A stretch of DNA of 64,000 bases from Mycolicibacter heraklionensis (GTDB lineage: Bacteria; Actinomycetota; Actinomycetes; Mycobacteriales; Mycobacteriaceae), in the NCBI GenBank assembly GCA_001673575.1, contig LZME01000062.1:1-64000 (forward strand). The letters run 5' to 3'. Below are positions 21,094 to 32,535 of the stretch, one piece after another; positions within the stretch are counted from its first letter, which is position 1, and each line of letters begins with the position of its first letter. The translations under genes were made by a program, and so were the position numbers. The notes below the pieces were generated by a model. The model did not search any database, was not told the DNA's origin, and saw nothing but the letters and a program-made list of their open reading frames with translations.

Positions 21094-23760
21094 ATGAGTC
21101 ACCCAGCCCCGCCGGTGCTGACCGTCCGTCACGACGGGTCGCAAGGCACGTTCTCCGCAGGCCACGACGTGGTCATCGGACGCGACCTGCGGGCCGACGT
21201 CCGCATCCCGCATCCCTTGGTCTCGCGGGCCCATCTGCTACTGCGCTTCGAGCAGGGCCGGTGGCTGGGGATCGACAACGGCTCCCTGAACGGCATTTAC
21301 GTCAACGGCCAGCGGGTGCCCGTCGTCGACATCCGCGACGGACAGACGGTCAACCTCGGCAACCCGGACGGACCGCGGGTCTCCTTTGAGGTGGGACGGC
21401 ACCAGGGCCAGGCCGGCCGGCCACCGCAGACCGTTTCGATCCAGGTACCGCAGCCCGGTATCGCACGCCCGGCCCGGCCGCCTCAGCCCTCGGGTTGGCC
21501 GGCGCCGCCCGAACCCGCGCCGTATGCAGATCCGCGGTCGGCCGGGCACCCCGGTGTGCAGCAGCAGTCCTACCGGCCGCCGACCGGTCCAGCACCCTAT
21601 TCCGCGCCGCCCGCTCCGCACCGGCCGCCGGCATATCAGTCCGCTTCGCCCAGCCCGGCCCCCGAGGCGGCACTGCGTCCCGGGTATCAACCGCCCGCAG
21701 CGCCGGTGGCGCCCGCCGAGGTTTTCCCCCCGCGCCAGCCCGCCACCCGGATGGCACCGGTGTCGGCGACGCCGCCCGAAGTCGGCAATATCGCCACCCG
21801 CATGATTGACATCCTGAGGCCGTCGTCGGCGTCAGCACCCAACGCGCCGGCCGGAGCACTGACCATCGGCCGCGCCACCGACAACGATGTCGTGATCTCC
21901 GACGTGCTGGCCTCCCGTCACCACGCCATGCTGATCCCGACGCCGCTGGGCACCGAGATCCGCGACAGCCGAAGCATCAACGGCACGTTCGTCAACGGTG
22001 TCCGCATCGGATCGGCGATCCTGTCCGAGGGCGACATCGTCACTATCGGTAACGTCGACCTGGAGTTTCACGGCGGCACCCTGGTGCGTCGCACCGATGC
22101 CACCCCCGGCAGCGGCGGCCTTGAAGTGCGCGATGTCTGCTTCGACGTCGAGGGCGGCAAGCGGCTGCTCAACAACATCTCCCTGAATGCCCGGCCGGGC
22201 ACCCTCACCGCAATCATCGGTGGCTCGGGTGCGGGCAAGACCACGTTGGCCCGGCTGATCGCCGGCTACACCAGCCCCAGTTCTGGCACCACCCTCTTCG
22301 AGGGGCACAACATCCACGCCGACTACGCCTCGCTGCGCAGCAGAATCGGGATGGTCCCCCAGGACGACGTGGTACACCGCCAGCTGACGGTCAACCAGGC
22401 GCTCGGCTACGCAGCCGAGCTACGGTTGCCGCCCGACAGCAGCCAAGCCGACCGCGATCAGGCGGTCGCTCGGGTGCTCGAGGAACTGGAGATGACCAAG
22501 CACGCCGAGACACGGGTGGACAAGCTCTCCGGCGGTCAGCGCAAACGCGCCTCGGTGGCGTTGGAACTGCTGACCGGGCCCTCGTTGTTGCTGCTCGACG
22601 AACCGACATCAGGCCTGGACCCGGCACTGGACCGCCAGGTCATGCTGATGCTGCGCGGCCTGGCCGACGCCGGTCGCGTGGTCATGGTGGTCACCCACTC
22701 GGTGGCCTACCTCGATGTCTGCGACCAGATACTGTTGCTCGCCCCCGGCGGCAAGATGGCCTACTGCGGCCCGCCCAAAGAAGTCTTCCCGGCCATGGGC
22801 GCCGAAAACTGGGCCGACATCTTCGCCAACGTCGGTGCCGATCCCGACGAAGCCAACCGGCGCTTCCTGGAGCGCGAGGGCGGCCAGCGGTCCTCGGCGT
22901 CGGTGGCCGAGACGCCACCCGCCGATCTCGGAAAGCCGGCGGCCACCAGCCTGCTCAAACAGCTCTCGACGATCGCGCGCCGCCAGATCCGGCTGATCGT
23001 CTCCGACCGTGGCTACTCGATCTTCCTGGCCCTGCTGCCGTTCATCGTGGGCATTTTGTCGCTGACCGTCGAAGGCAGCCATGGACTGGGCGTACCGGCC
23101 CCCGATGCGCCCACCGAACCGCGGTACATCATGGTGCTGCTCAACATCGGCGCTGTTTTCATGGGGACAGCGCTGACCATCCGCGACCTGATCGGCGAAC
23201 GCCCGATCTTCCGAAGAGAGCAGGCCGTCGGGCTGTCGACGGTGGCCTACCTGCTGGCCAAGATCGCGGTGTTCTGCGTATTCGCCACGATCCAGGCCGC
23301 CATCGCCACCACGATCGTGGTGGTGGGCAAGGGCGGCCCCGCGCGTGACGCACTGCTGTTCGGCAGCGTGAACTTCGAGCTGTTCCTCGGGGTGGCCGGC
23401 ACCTGCGTGGCCTCGGCGATTCTCGGTTTGGCCCTGTCGGCGTTCGCGCAGTCCAACGAGCAGATCATGCCGATGCTGGTGGTGTCGATCATGTCGCAGC
23501 TGGTGCTGTCCAGCGGAATGATCCCGGTCGGCGGCCGGACCGGGCTCGACCAGTTGTCCTGGCTCACCCCGGCACGCTGGGGGTACGCGGCGGGCGGGTC
23601 GACCGTCGACTTCAACACCCTGATGAACGCGCCGCAGATCCCCAAAGACCGGCTCTGGGACCACACCAAGGGCATCTGGCTGCTCGACATGGGCATGCTG
23701 GCGCTGCTGTCGGTGTTCTACAGCGTGATGGTGTGGTGGAAGATCCGGCTCAAGCGCTGA
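21094..23760 (+). CDS. ABC exporter with two FHA domains (Rv1747 type)
   Basis: An 888-residue protein. FHA1 (residues 1-100, VIGRDLRADVRIPHPLVSRAH and NGSLNGIYVNG) is followed by a Pro-rich linker (105-240) and FHA2 (245-335, TIGRATDNDVVISD, SINGTFVNG). Then comes an ABCG-type ATPase with Walker A GGSGAGKTT (about 377), signature LSGGQRKR (about 478) and Walker B LLLLDEPTSGLD (about 497). A six-helix membrane domain spans residues 640-880. FHA domains bind phosphothreonine, and Rv1747 is regulated by kinase PknF encoded beside it. No kinase gene is adjacent here. Export of a cell-envelope lipid is the usual inference. Confidence 0.9.
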   Translation: MSHPAPPVLTVRHDGSQGTFSAGHDVVIGRDLRADVRIPHPLVSRAHLLLRFEQGRWLGIDNGSLNGIYVNGQRVPVVDIRDGQTVNLGNPDGPRVSFEVGRHQGQAGRPPQTVSIQVPQPGIARPARPPQPSGWPAPPEPAPYADPRSAGHPGVQQQSYRPPTGPAPYSAPPAPHRPPAYQSASPSPAPEAALRPGYQPPAAPVAPAEVFPPRQPATRMAPVSATPPEVGNIATRMIDILRPSSASAPNAPAGALTIGRATDNDVVISDVLASRHHAMLIPTPLGTEIRDSRSINGTFVNGVRIGSAILSEGDIVTIGNVDLEFHGGTLVRRTDATPGSGGLEVRDVCFDVEGGKRLLNNISLNARPGTLTAIIGGSGAGKTTLARLIAGYTSPSSGTTLFEGHNIHADYASLRSRIGMVPQDDVVHRQLTVNQALGYAAELRLPPDSSQADRDQAVARVLEELEMTKHAETRVDKLSGGQRKRASVALELLTGPSLLLLDEPTSGLDPALDRQVMLMLRGLADAGRVVMVVTHSVAYLDVCDQILLLAPGGKMAYCGPPKEVFPAMGAENWADIFANVGADPDEANRRFLEREGGQRSSASVAETPPADLGKPAATSLLKQLSTIARRQIRLIVSDRGYSIFLALLPFIVGILSLTVEGSHGLGVPAPDAPTEPRYIMVLLNIGAVFMGTALTIRDLIGERPIFRREQAVGLSTVAYLLAKIAVFCVFATIQAAIATTIVVVGKGGPARDALLFGSVNFELFLGVAGTCVASAILGLALSAFAQSNEQIMPMLVVSIMSQLVLSSGMIPVGGRTGLDQLSWLTPARWGYAAGGSTVDFNTLMNAPQIPKDRLWDHTKGIWLLDMGMLALLSVFYSVMVWWKIRLKR

Positions 23761-23791
23761 GCTCCCCGTTCGCCCCGCACACTCAACGCCG

Positions 23792-24664
23792 TCAACGCAC
23801 AATGAATGCCGGTGAGTAGCCTCGGACCTGCAGTGCCTGGCGCACCCGCCACACGACCGCCGGTGCACGGTCGCGAGCTACCACCCGAATGACGATCCAG
23901 CCCATCCGGGCCAGCGTCTCAAGCCGAATGATGTCCTTGCGCCACTGCAGGCTGTCGACCTGGTGATGCTCGCCGTCGTACTCGGCGGCAACCATGACGT
24001 CCGGCCACCCCATATCCAGGTAATAGGTGGCGTCGGCGGTCGGGACCGGGATCTGGGTCTGATCCGGGGATAGCCCGGCATCGGTCAGCAGCAAACGCAG
24101 GTAAGTCTCGCGGGGCGACTCCGCGCCTGGGTCAACCAGACTCAACACCTGCTCCAACTGCCGCAATCCGCGCACGCGGGGATGACGGAGGGCCAGCGCC
24201 GCGACGACGTCAACGTCAAGGTGGGTCGCTCGGGCCAGCGCGTCGAGCTGCGCTACTGCCGGCCGCAGCGGTTGGTGGCGGCCGATATCGAAGGCAGTGC
24301 GGTCGGGGGTAGTGACGAGCATCCCGTTGTCTTGGCCGGCCAGCATCTGCATCTCGTCGTCAAGCAGGGTCTCCCGACGGGTGATCACCCCGACTGGCGC
24401 TCGCGGGTTGGCGTGGACCAGCTCGACCGGCACGTCGTCGTCCACCCACCTGGCTCCATGCAGTGCCGCAGCCGCCGGACCGGCGACGGCGCCTCGCCGT
24501 CCTGACCATAACCACGCCGCGATGGTGCGCTGGTCGAGTCGCAACGAGACCTGTCCGGGCACGTAGACGTCGGGGTAGGCGGCCCGATAGTGGGTCCGCA
24601 GCCCGTGCCGATTCAGTCTTCCGGCTGCCAGTGCCTCGCTGCCGATAAACGGTTGCCCCTCCAC
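23792..24664 (-). CDS. DUF559-like endonuclease-fold hypothetical protein
   Basis: A 290-residue protein. The C-terminal part (ESPRETYLRLLLTDAGL, PDVMVAAEYDGEHHQ, KDIIRLETLARMGWIVIRV) resembles the DUF559/very-short-patch-repair-like PD-(D/E)XK fold, with candidate acidic residues in AEYDGEHH. The N-terminal half resembles AbiEi-type winged regions of actinobacterial proteins, but no toxin partner is next to it. It is convergent with the ABC gene. Function not established. Confidence 0.65.
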   Translation of the reverse strand: MEGQPFIGSEALAAGRLNRHGLRTHYRAAYPDVYVPGQVSLRLDQRTIAAWLWSGRRGAVAGPAAAALHGARWVDDDVPVELVHANPRAPVGVITRRETLLDDEMQMLAGQDNGMLVTTPDRTAFDIGRHQPLRPAVAQLDALARATHLDVDVVAALALRHPRVRGLRQLEQVLSLVDPGAESPRETYLRLLLTDAGLSPDQTQIPVPTADATYYLDMGWPDVMVAAEYDGEHHQVDSLQWRKDIIRLETLARMGWIVIRVVARDRAPAVVWRVRQALQVRGYSPAFIVR

Positions 24665-24794
24665 GATCGATGAGCATCGCCGGGTCGGGCGACTGGCACC
24701 ATTCAGCTATCCACAGGTGCTTTGAGTGTGCGTCGAAGGTGTTGAGTGTGCGGTGACGTCGGTCGGGGCGCCAGGCTGCGAGCCGGACTGCGCC

Positions 24795-25367
24795 TCAGCG
24801 CTCATCGGATTCGCTGTCCAGCCGTAGCCCGTGGGCGGCCGCATAGGTCAGCGCCTGGGTGATGTCGATCCGCGTGCCGGTCAGCGAGGCCGTGGTCCAT
24901 AACGTGGGGTCGACTCGCGCGCCACGCAGGTCCGCCTCGTCCAGTCGAGTGCCGATAGTCCGGGCGCCGCTCAGGTCGGCGCCCCGCAGCACCGCTTTGC
25001 GCAGGTCCGCCTCCACCAGGTTGGCCTCTCGCAGCCGGCAACCGCTCAGGTCGACCGCCCGCAGGTCGGCGCCGCCGAGCCCGGCCAGGGTGAAGTCCAC
25101 CTCGTCGAACACCAGCGGCCGCAGCCGGCACTGCACGAACTGGGAGCCGAGCATGCTGCACTGGACGAACTCGGAATGCCACAGCGAGGCCCGCTCGAAG
25201 CGACAGTTGCGGAACGCCGATCCGCGATGCACCGACTCGCCGAGGTCGGCACCGGTGAAGTCGCACTCGTCGAACACCACCCGCTCGGTGCGCAGCCGCG
25301 ACAGGTCCGCGTCACGAAAATCGTGGCCGGCGAACTCCAGCCCGAGCCACTCTTGCGTGTCGCTCAA
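24795..25367 (-). CDS. mfpA: Pentapeptide-repeat gyrase-protecting protein MfpA
   Basis: A 190-residue protein made of A(D/N)LXX/F pentapeptide repeats, for example CDFTGADLGESVHRGSAFRNC and ADLRKAVLRGADLSGARTIG. These form a right-handed beta-helix that mimics DNA and binds DNA gyrase, lowering fluoroquinolone susceptibility. It is close to Rv3361c. The TTG start at 25365-25367 overlaps the GTPase stop as TTGA, so translation is probably coupled. Last gene of a five-gene conservon. Confidence 0.92.
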   Translation of the reverse strand: MSDTQEWLGLEFAGHDFRDADLSRLRTERVVFDECDFTGADLGESVHRGSAFRNCRFERASLWHSEFVQCSMLGSQFVQCRLRPLVFDEVDFTLAGLGGADLRAVDLSGCRLREANLVEADLRKAVLRGADLSGARTIGTRLDEADLRGARVDPTLWTTASLTGTRIDITQALTYAAAHGLRLDSESDER

Positions 25368-25963
25368 GCCTGCGGCGCCAGGGTGGACAGCGCGTATTCG
25401 CTGATCGCGATGAGCGCATCGCGGGCCGACCGGGGGTCGCGGGCGTCGACGGCGATCACCGGGATGTGTTCGGCTAGAGCCAGCGCCTTGCGCACCGCGG
25501 CGACCGGATAACGCGGCGCGCCGTCGAACTCGTTGACCGCGATCAGGAAAGGCAGGTTGCGGTGCTCGAAGAAGTCCACAGCGGCGAAGCTGTCCTGCAG
25601 TCGGCGGCAGTCGACCAGGATGATCGCACCGATCGCGCCGCGCACCAGGTCGTCCCACATGAACCAGAACCGGCGCTGGCCCGGCGTACCGAACAGGTAG
25701 AGCACCAAGTCGTCGGCCAGCGTGATGCGGCCGAAGTCCATCGCCACCGTGGTGGTCCGCTTGTCGGGGGTGGCCTCTAGGCCGTCGACACCGGCCGAAG
25801 CATCAGTGACCAGCGCTTCGGTGCGCAACGGCATGATCTCCGAGACCGTACCGACGAACGTGGTCTTGCCGACCCCGAATCCGCCGGCGATGACGATCTT
25901 CGTCGAGGCCGAGTCTCGCGGAGCTGGCCTATCCCAGGACCTATCCGAGCGCTCGTAGGCCAC
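25364..25963 (-). CDS. mfpB: MglA/Ras-like GTPase MfpB of the conservon
   Basis: A 199-residue small GTPase (CvnD type). P-loop GGFGVGKTTFVG lies near residue 30, with TTTVAMDFGRI as switch region, LFGTPGQRRFWFMWDDL (G3-like) and NEFDGAPRYPV (G4-like). In mycobacteria MfpB partners MfpA in protecting gyrase. The start overlaps the DUF742 gene by 23 nt; the stop overlaps mfpA. Confidence 0.92.
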   Translation of the reverse strand: MAYERSDRSWDRPAPRDSASTKIVIAGGFGVGKTTFVGTVSEIMPLRTEALVTDASAGVDGLEATPDKRTTTVAMDFGRITLADDLVLYLFGTPGQRRFWFMWDDLVRGAIGAIILVDCRRLQDSFAAVDFFEHRNLPFLIAVNEFDGAPRYPVAAVRKALALAEHIPVIAVDARDPRSARDALIAISEYALSTLAPQA

Positions 25964-26381
25964 GAAGGGTCCTTCCTATCAGGTCTCGGCGTTCGTCCCG
26001 GGTGGATGCCTCAGTCAGTGTGGCACGCACTCGAAGGTATCCCGACGTGACCAGATCACCCACCAGCACCCGCGCGACGCCCAATGGCAGGTTCAGCCGG
26101 GCAGAGATCTCGGCGACCGACGGCGCGCCCTGACACAGTTCGACGATCCGCCCGCGCGGATCGCTGACCGGCCATTGGTTGGGCTGAGCCGCCCGCAGGG
26201 TCTGCACCGGGGCCTCCAGCGGCAACGGCACGTCGGTGTGGGTTCGACCGGCGGTCAGCGTGTACGGACGGACCAAGTTGGCCTCAGTTTCAAGGTGCTC
26301 CAGGGCCTCTCGGGCCACTGGTGCCACTGGGGCCTGCGGCGCTTGCGGGCGCGACCAACGCTCGGGCATGTCCATCACCAT
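25941..26381 (-). CDS. DUF742 conservon protein (CvnC type)
   Basis: A 146-residue protein with the DUF742 pattern: VRPYTLTAGRTHTD, LPLEAPVQTL and a winged-helix-like ELCQGAPSVAEISARLNLPLGVARVLVGDL. These proteins accompany roadblock and GTPase partners in actinobacterial conservons. It begins 11 nt after the roadblock gene and overlaps the GTPase gene. Its precise role is not known. Confidence 0.9.
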   Translation of the reverse strand: MVMDMPERWSRPQAPQAPVAPVAREALEHLETEANLVRPYTLTAGRTHTDVPLPLEAPVQTLRAAQPNQWPVSDPRGRIVELCQGAPSVAEISARLNLPLGVARVLVGDLVTSGYLRVRATLTEASTRDERRDLIGRTLRGLRALG

Positions 26382-26392
26382 TCACCGGCACC

Positions 26393-26835
26393 TCACGAGT
26401 GGCCGCCCCGCAACGGCGCCGACCGGCGCGCCGATGAGACCACCGCTCCGACCCGTTCCACCAGAACCGCCATCTCGTACCCGATCTGGCCGATATCGCC
26501 GGACGTGCTCGCCAACGTCGCCAGGTGCGAGCCGTCTCCGACTCGCATCAGCAGCAGGTAGCCGTGCTCCATCTCCACCACCGACTGCAGTACCCGGCCG
26601 CCTTCGAACAACTGCGACGCCCCGGTCGCCAGGCTGGCCAATCCGGACGCCACCGCCGCCAGCTGGTCGGCCCGCTCGGTGGGCAGGTGCTCGCTGGCCG
26701 CCACCGTCAGACCGTCGACCGACACCAGCACCGCATGCGACACCCCGGGCACCTCGCGGGCGAAATTGGAGACCAGCCAGTCCAACGAGTTTTCGGCGGT
26801 ACGGCGCTGCGCGGTGGGATCGGTTGGGAAAGTCA

Positions 26836-26836
<1 letters not shown>
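26393..26836 (-). CDS. Roadblock/LC7-domain protein (CvnB type)
   Basis: A 147-residue protein with a roadblock/LC7 fold: [46 protein letters not shown] and a [11 protein letters not shown] end. Likely GTPase-regulating partner of MfpB. Its ATG overlaps the histidine kinase stop by one base (TAATG). Confidence 0.9.
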
Positions 26837-29748
<2,912 letters not shown>

Positions 29749-30158
29749 CGGTCGGCGGCCGATTCGCCGACCGCTCGGCTGAAATTCACCGTCTGCGCCT
29801 CATTCATCGGACTCTCCGGGACATCGCACCCGCACAGCGGGTTGCGGTGTGTTTCACGGCATAGCAATTCGACGAGTATGCCAGTCGGCCGCAGGCCTGG
29901 CCAGAATTTTTACTGAACAGAACACTTTCCGAGACCTTCGCGTGTCTTGGCGTACTTCGGTCGAGCAAACAGACCGACTCGCCGTGTTCGACCCCCATAA
30001 GCCGCTGGCACGCCGGCGTCAGGTGCAGTTGCCACGACGCGCGCAGCCTCCACGCGGCGCGACGGTCGAATAAAGAGGGCTGGCACCAAACCCCGACAAG
30101 ACGGGGCCTAGTGCCTGCCCAAAGAAAAGGACGCGCCATAACTACGGGCGCTAGCCCG
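29749..30158. other. 410-bp intergenic region upstream of the conservon
   Basis: The part near 29760-29900 should contain the conservon promoter on the minus strand; CTGAACAGAACACTTTCCG marks a local AT-rich patch near 29915. The other end carries hairpins following the DUF732 gene, listed separately. The open frames here lack codon bias and similarity and are not reported as genes. Confidence 0.5.
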
Positions 30159-30159
30159 T
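30082..30159 (-). terminator. Paired hairpins after the DUF732 gene
   Basis: ACGGGC-GCTA-GCCCGT (30144-30159) abuts the stop codon. After it on the minus strand comes a two-step hairpin: GGCAC (30082-30086)/GTGCC (30111-30115) enclosing CCCCG (30091-30095)/CGGGG (30102-30106), with symmetric 4-nt internal loops. On the minus strand this is followed by GCCCTCTTTATTC. It is terminator-like, though the T-tract is weak. Confidence 0.5.
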
Positions 30160-30491
30160 CAGCACAAATGTTGCTGCGCGGCCGTTATGAAAATCCGGTA
30201 ATTATCCTGAGCGGCCGGGAGCGTGGTTGCGACCATTTGGTCTGGAGTCAACCCGAGCTGCAACTGGTTGCACACGTCGTGGCCGCTCGCGATCGCGACA
30301 TCCGGACGCGTGATCAGCCCCGGCGCCAGCGGGTGGCCCGTCGCGCCGAAACTCACACCCGACCAACCGTTTTCGCGCAATGCGTCAATGAAGGTCTGCT
30401 CATCGGCGTGCGCTGCGGGCGCGGTGAAAACGCCGACCGAGAGTCCCATCGCCGCAATGGGAGCAATTACCCCCGCTTTACCAGAAAGCAT
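30159..30491 (-). CDS. Small secreted DUF732 protein
   Basis: A 110-residue protein with a signal peptide ending AAHADEQ and the DUF732 pattern: FIDALRENGW, GHDVCNQLQLGLTPDQMV and AAQQHLC. The two cysteines are a likely disulphide in the exported protein. AGGGAA precedes the ATG at 30489-30491. It stands alone, with its own terminator-like hairpins. Function unknown. Confidence 0.8.
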   Translation of the reverse strand: MLSGKAGVIAPIAAMGLSVGVFTAPAAHADEQTFIDALRENGWSGVSFGATGHPLAPGLITRPDVAIASGHDVCNQLQLGLTPDQMVATTLPAAQDNYRIFITAAQQHLC

Positions 30492-30772
30492 TTCGATTCC
30501 CTATTCTTTTTGTGATCGGCATAGCTCGGGGTGCGAGATTACCGCGCCCGGACAAGGTTCGCGATTCGTCCCGGGAATTCGCCTCGGAGCGAAAGCCGGG
30601 GTTGAGTTCCCGACAACCATTGCCGGCGTTTGTTGACGATTTGCGGGCGCCTCGGACCGGCCCGGCATGAACACGTGGGCGTCTCGATCGACTTCGCCAG
30701 GCATACCCTGCTCGATAAGCGACGACCGGAGGCCGGTCGCTTCTCGACCCGCCGTCATACAAGGATGTTGCT

Positions 30773-31237
30773 GTGTTCAAAGTGATGTTCTATTCGCCCC
30801 GCATCCCGCCCAACACCGGCAACGCGATTCGGATGGTGGCGGCGACCGGCGCGGAGCTTCACCTGGTGGAACCCATGGGATTCGACCTGTCCGAACCCAA
30901 GCTGCGGCGGGCCGGCTTGGACTATCACGACCTGGCCTGGGTGCGCGTGCACTCGTCGCTGCCGGCGGCCTGGGAGGTGCTGGGCGAGGCCCGGGTGTTC
31001 GCGTTCACCGCCGGCGCCCACATCCCCTATACCGACGTGAGCTATGAGCCCGGTGACGTGCTGATGTTCGGTCCCGAACCCACCGGCCTGGACGCGGCGA
31101 CGCTGGCCGACCCGCACATCACCGCGAGAGTGCGTATCCCGATGTTGGCCGGGCGGCGCTCACTGAACCTGTCGAACGCGGCTGCTGTCGCCGTCTACGA
31201 GGCGTGGCGCCAGCACGGGTTCGCCGACGGGGTGTAG
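30773..31237 (+). CDS. trmL: tRNA (cytidine(34)-2'-O)-methyltransferase (TrmL/SpoU)
   Basis: A 154-residue SPOUT enzyme methylating the wobble ribose of certain leucine tRNAs. Motifs are PRIPPNTGNAIRMVAATGAELHLVEP, DVLMFGPEPTGL and IPMLAGRRSLNLSNAAAVAVYE, the knotted SAM site. GTG 30773 has AAGGA upstream. A 7-bp hairpin CGACCGG-AGG-CCGGTCG lies at 30723-30739 in its leader. Corresponds to Rv3366. Confidence 0.92.
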   Translation: MFKVMFYSPRIPPNTGNAIRMVAATGAELHLVEPMGFDLSEPKLRRAGLDYHDLAWVRVHSSLPAAWEVLGEARVFAFTAGAHIPYTDVSYEPGDVLMFGPEPTGLDAATLADPHITARVRIPMLAGRRSLNLSNAAAVAVYEAWRQHGFADGV

Positions 31238-31348
31238 CCCCTTCCGCCCCCCAGGGCGCAACCCTCCTCCAGCGGCGCGGGCCAACCGGTCTGCGAGCCG
31301 AAGCACTTGCCACCACTCGGCGGGACCATGTACGGTCCTGCACATACC

Positions 31349-31371
31349 CCTACCCCCTAGGGGTATATAAC
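31349..31371 (+). promoter_or_regulatory. CsoR/RicR-like palindrome over a promoter
   Basis: The core CCCCTAGGGG (31354-31363) is a perfect palindrome flanked by TAC on the left and TATATAAC on the right. TATAAC (31366-31371) fits a -10 element, which would put the transcript start about 8 nt before the DUF1326 ATG. C4/G4 palindromes with TA flanks are typical operators of CsoR-class copper sensors. No csoR or ricR gene lies in the window, so the regulator would act from elsewhere. Confidence 0.55.
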
Positions 31372-31383
31372 GAGGAGGAGTTC

Positions 31384-32100
31384 ATGACGACATCGACGGC
31401 CGTGGATTGGCACTTGCGCGGCGAGTGGTTTGACGTGTGCAGCTGCAAGCTGCCCTGCCCGTGCAGTTTCGCCCAGGAGCCCACCCACGGAGACTGTCTG
31501 TTCACCCTGGTTTGGCAGATCCACGAGGGGCACTACGGCGACGTCGAACTCACCGACCTGGGCGTGATCGCCCTCGGCGAGTTCGAGGGCAACATGTGGA
31601 TCGACGATCCCAGCGCCACGATGAAATTGATGTTTTACATCGACGCCAAGGCAGACCCGGACCAGCGCTATGCCCTCGAGCGCATCTTTACCGGGAAAGA
31701 GGGCGGTTGGCCGGGCCAATTCGGCAGCCTGATCGGCACATTGGACAGGATCGAGTACGCACCGATCACCTTCGAGGCCGCCGATGATCTGGCGTACTGG
31801 CGCGCGGAGATACCGGGCAAGGTCGACGTACGCGTCGAGGCGCTCACCGGCCCGACGTCGGATCCGGACCGGCGGGTCACCACTGCCAACGCTCCGGGCG
31901 CGGAGGTCGGCCCGGGTCAGGTCGCGACCTGGGGCGTGGTGAAACGCGATCAGGCGCGAGGCTTCGACTTCTCCCACGAATACCACGGCGGCTCAAGCAA
32001 GCACTTCCCGTTCGACTGGCAACCGCACGCGGATGACCACAGCGCCCAGCAAGACAGTGCCGGCGCTGAAAGCCGTTCAGGCTGCCAGTGCAACGCCTAA
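31384..32100 (+). CDS. DUF1326 cysteine-rich protein, first gene of a probable metal operon
   Basis: A 238-residue DUF1326 protein. A CSCKLPCPC cluster near the N-terminus, GDCLF, and a C-terminal GCQCNA supply probable soft-metal ligands. The middle (HYGDVELTDLGVIALGEFEGNMWIDDPSATMKL) is typical of the family. There is no signal peptide. GAGGAGGAG precedes ATG 31384. It follows a CsoR-like operator and is followed by Met/His-rich and DUF2231 genes on the same strand. A cytosolic copper or other thiophilic-metal role is inferred from residues and context; DUF1326 has no established activity. Confidence 0.75.
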   Translation: MTTSTAVDWHLRGEWFDVCSCKLPCPCSFAQEPTHGDCLFTLVWQIHEGHYGDVELTDLGVIALGEFEGNMWIDDPSATMKLMFYIDAKADPDQRYALERIFTGKEGGWPGQFGSLIGTLDRIEYAPITFEAADDLAYWRAEIPGKVDVRVEALTGPTSDPDRRVTTANAPGAEVGPGQVATWGVVKRDQARGFDFSHEYHGGSSKHFPFDWQPHADDHSAQQDSAGAESRSGCQCNA

Positions 32101-32160
32101 GCCCACCGTCAGATCGACTGTAGAAGAAGCGTTTCCACCACCCACCGAAAGGAACACACG

Positions 32161-32511
32161 ATGGCAATCTTCCGCAAGCTTCGTACCAAGTTCGGCGAGC
32201 ACAAGCGCCGAGTCGCCGGCACCCTGGCCTTCACCGGCCTCGCGGTGGCGGTCTTCGTGGCCGGAGCCTGGGCAGGATCCTCCGGGGCACTCACTTTGGG
32301 CACGACTCCGGCCGTGGCGTCCCACGCGATGCATTCGCCCGCGCCCCACGGCCATGATTCCGATGACTCGCCGATGCCCGGCGGTGAAATGGGTCCGAAC
32401 ATGAAGAAGCACGGCGAGATGCCCCCCGGCGAAATGGGACCGAACAAGAAGCCTATGAAGCCCGGCATGCCCATGCACAAGTCCGACAAAAAGTGCTGCG
32501 ACAAAGCGTGA
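32161..32511 (+). CDS. Membrane-anchored Met/His-rich probable metal-binding protein
   Basis: A 116-residue protein with a basic N-terminus, one hydrophobic segment (VAGTLAFTGLAVAVFVAGAWAG, about 18-39) acting as anchor or signal, and an exported tail with nine Met, six His and a terminal KKCCDK. The tail repeats GEMGPN twice within PMPGGEMGPNMKKHGEMPPG-type sequence. Met/His tails of this kind bind Cu(I)/Cu(II) in periplasmic copper proteins. AAAGGA lies before the ATG. It sits 60 nt after the DUF1326 gene. No named family recognised. Confidence 0.72.
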   Translation: MAIFRKLRTKFGEHKRRVAGTLAFTGLAVAVFVAGAWAGSSGALTLGTTPAVASHAMHSPAPHGHDSDDSPMPGGEMGPNMKKHGEMPPGEMGPNKKPMKPGMPMHKSDKKCCDKA

Positions 32512-32535
32512 TTCGCGACCAAACAGGGAGTCTCC

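Noticed and set aside
23792..24664. AbiE-type toxin-antitoxin system
   Set aside because: Only a single gene with weak AbiEi-like N-terminal similarity is present; no nucleotidyltransferase toxin gene is adjacent.
29804..30139. Possible 111-residue protein on the minus strand
   Set aside because: No ribosome-binding site, no codon bias like its neighbours, and it overlaps the terminator-like hairpins of the DUF732 gene.
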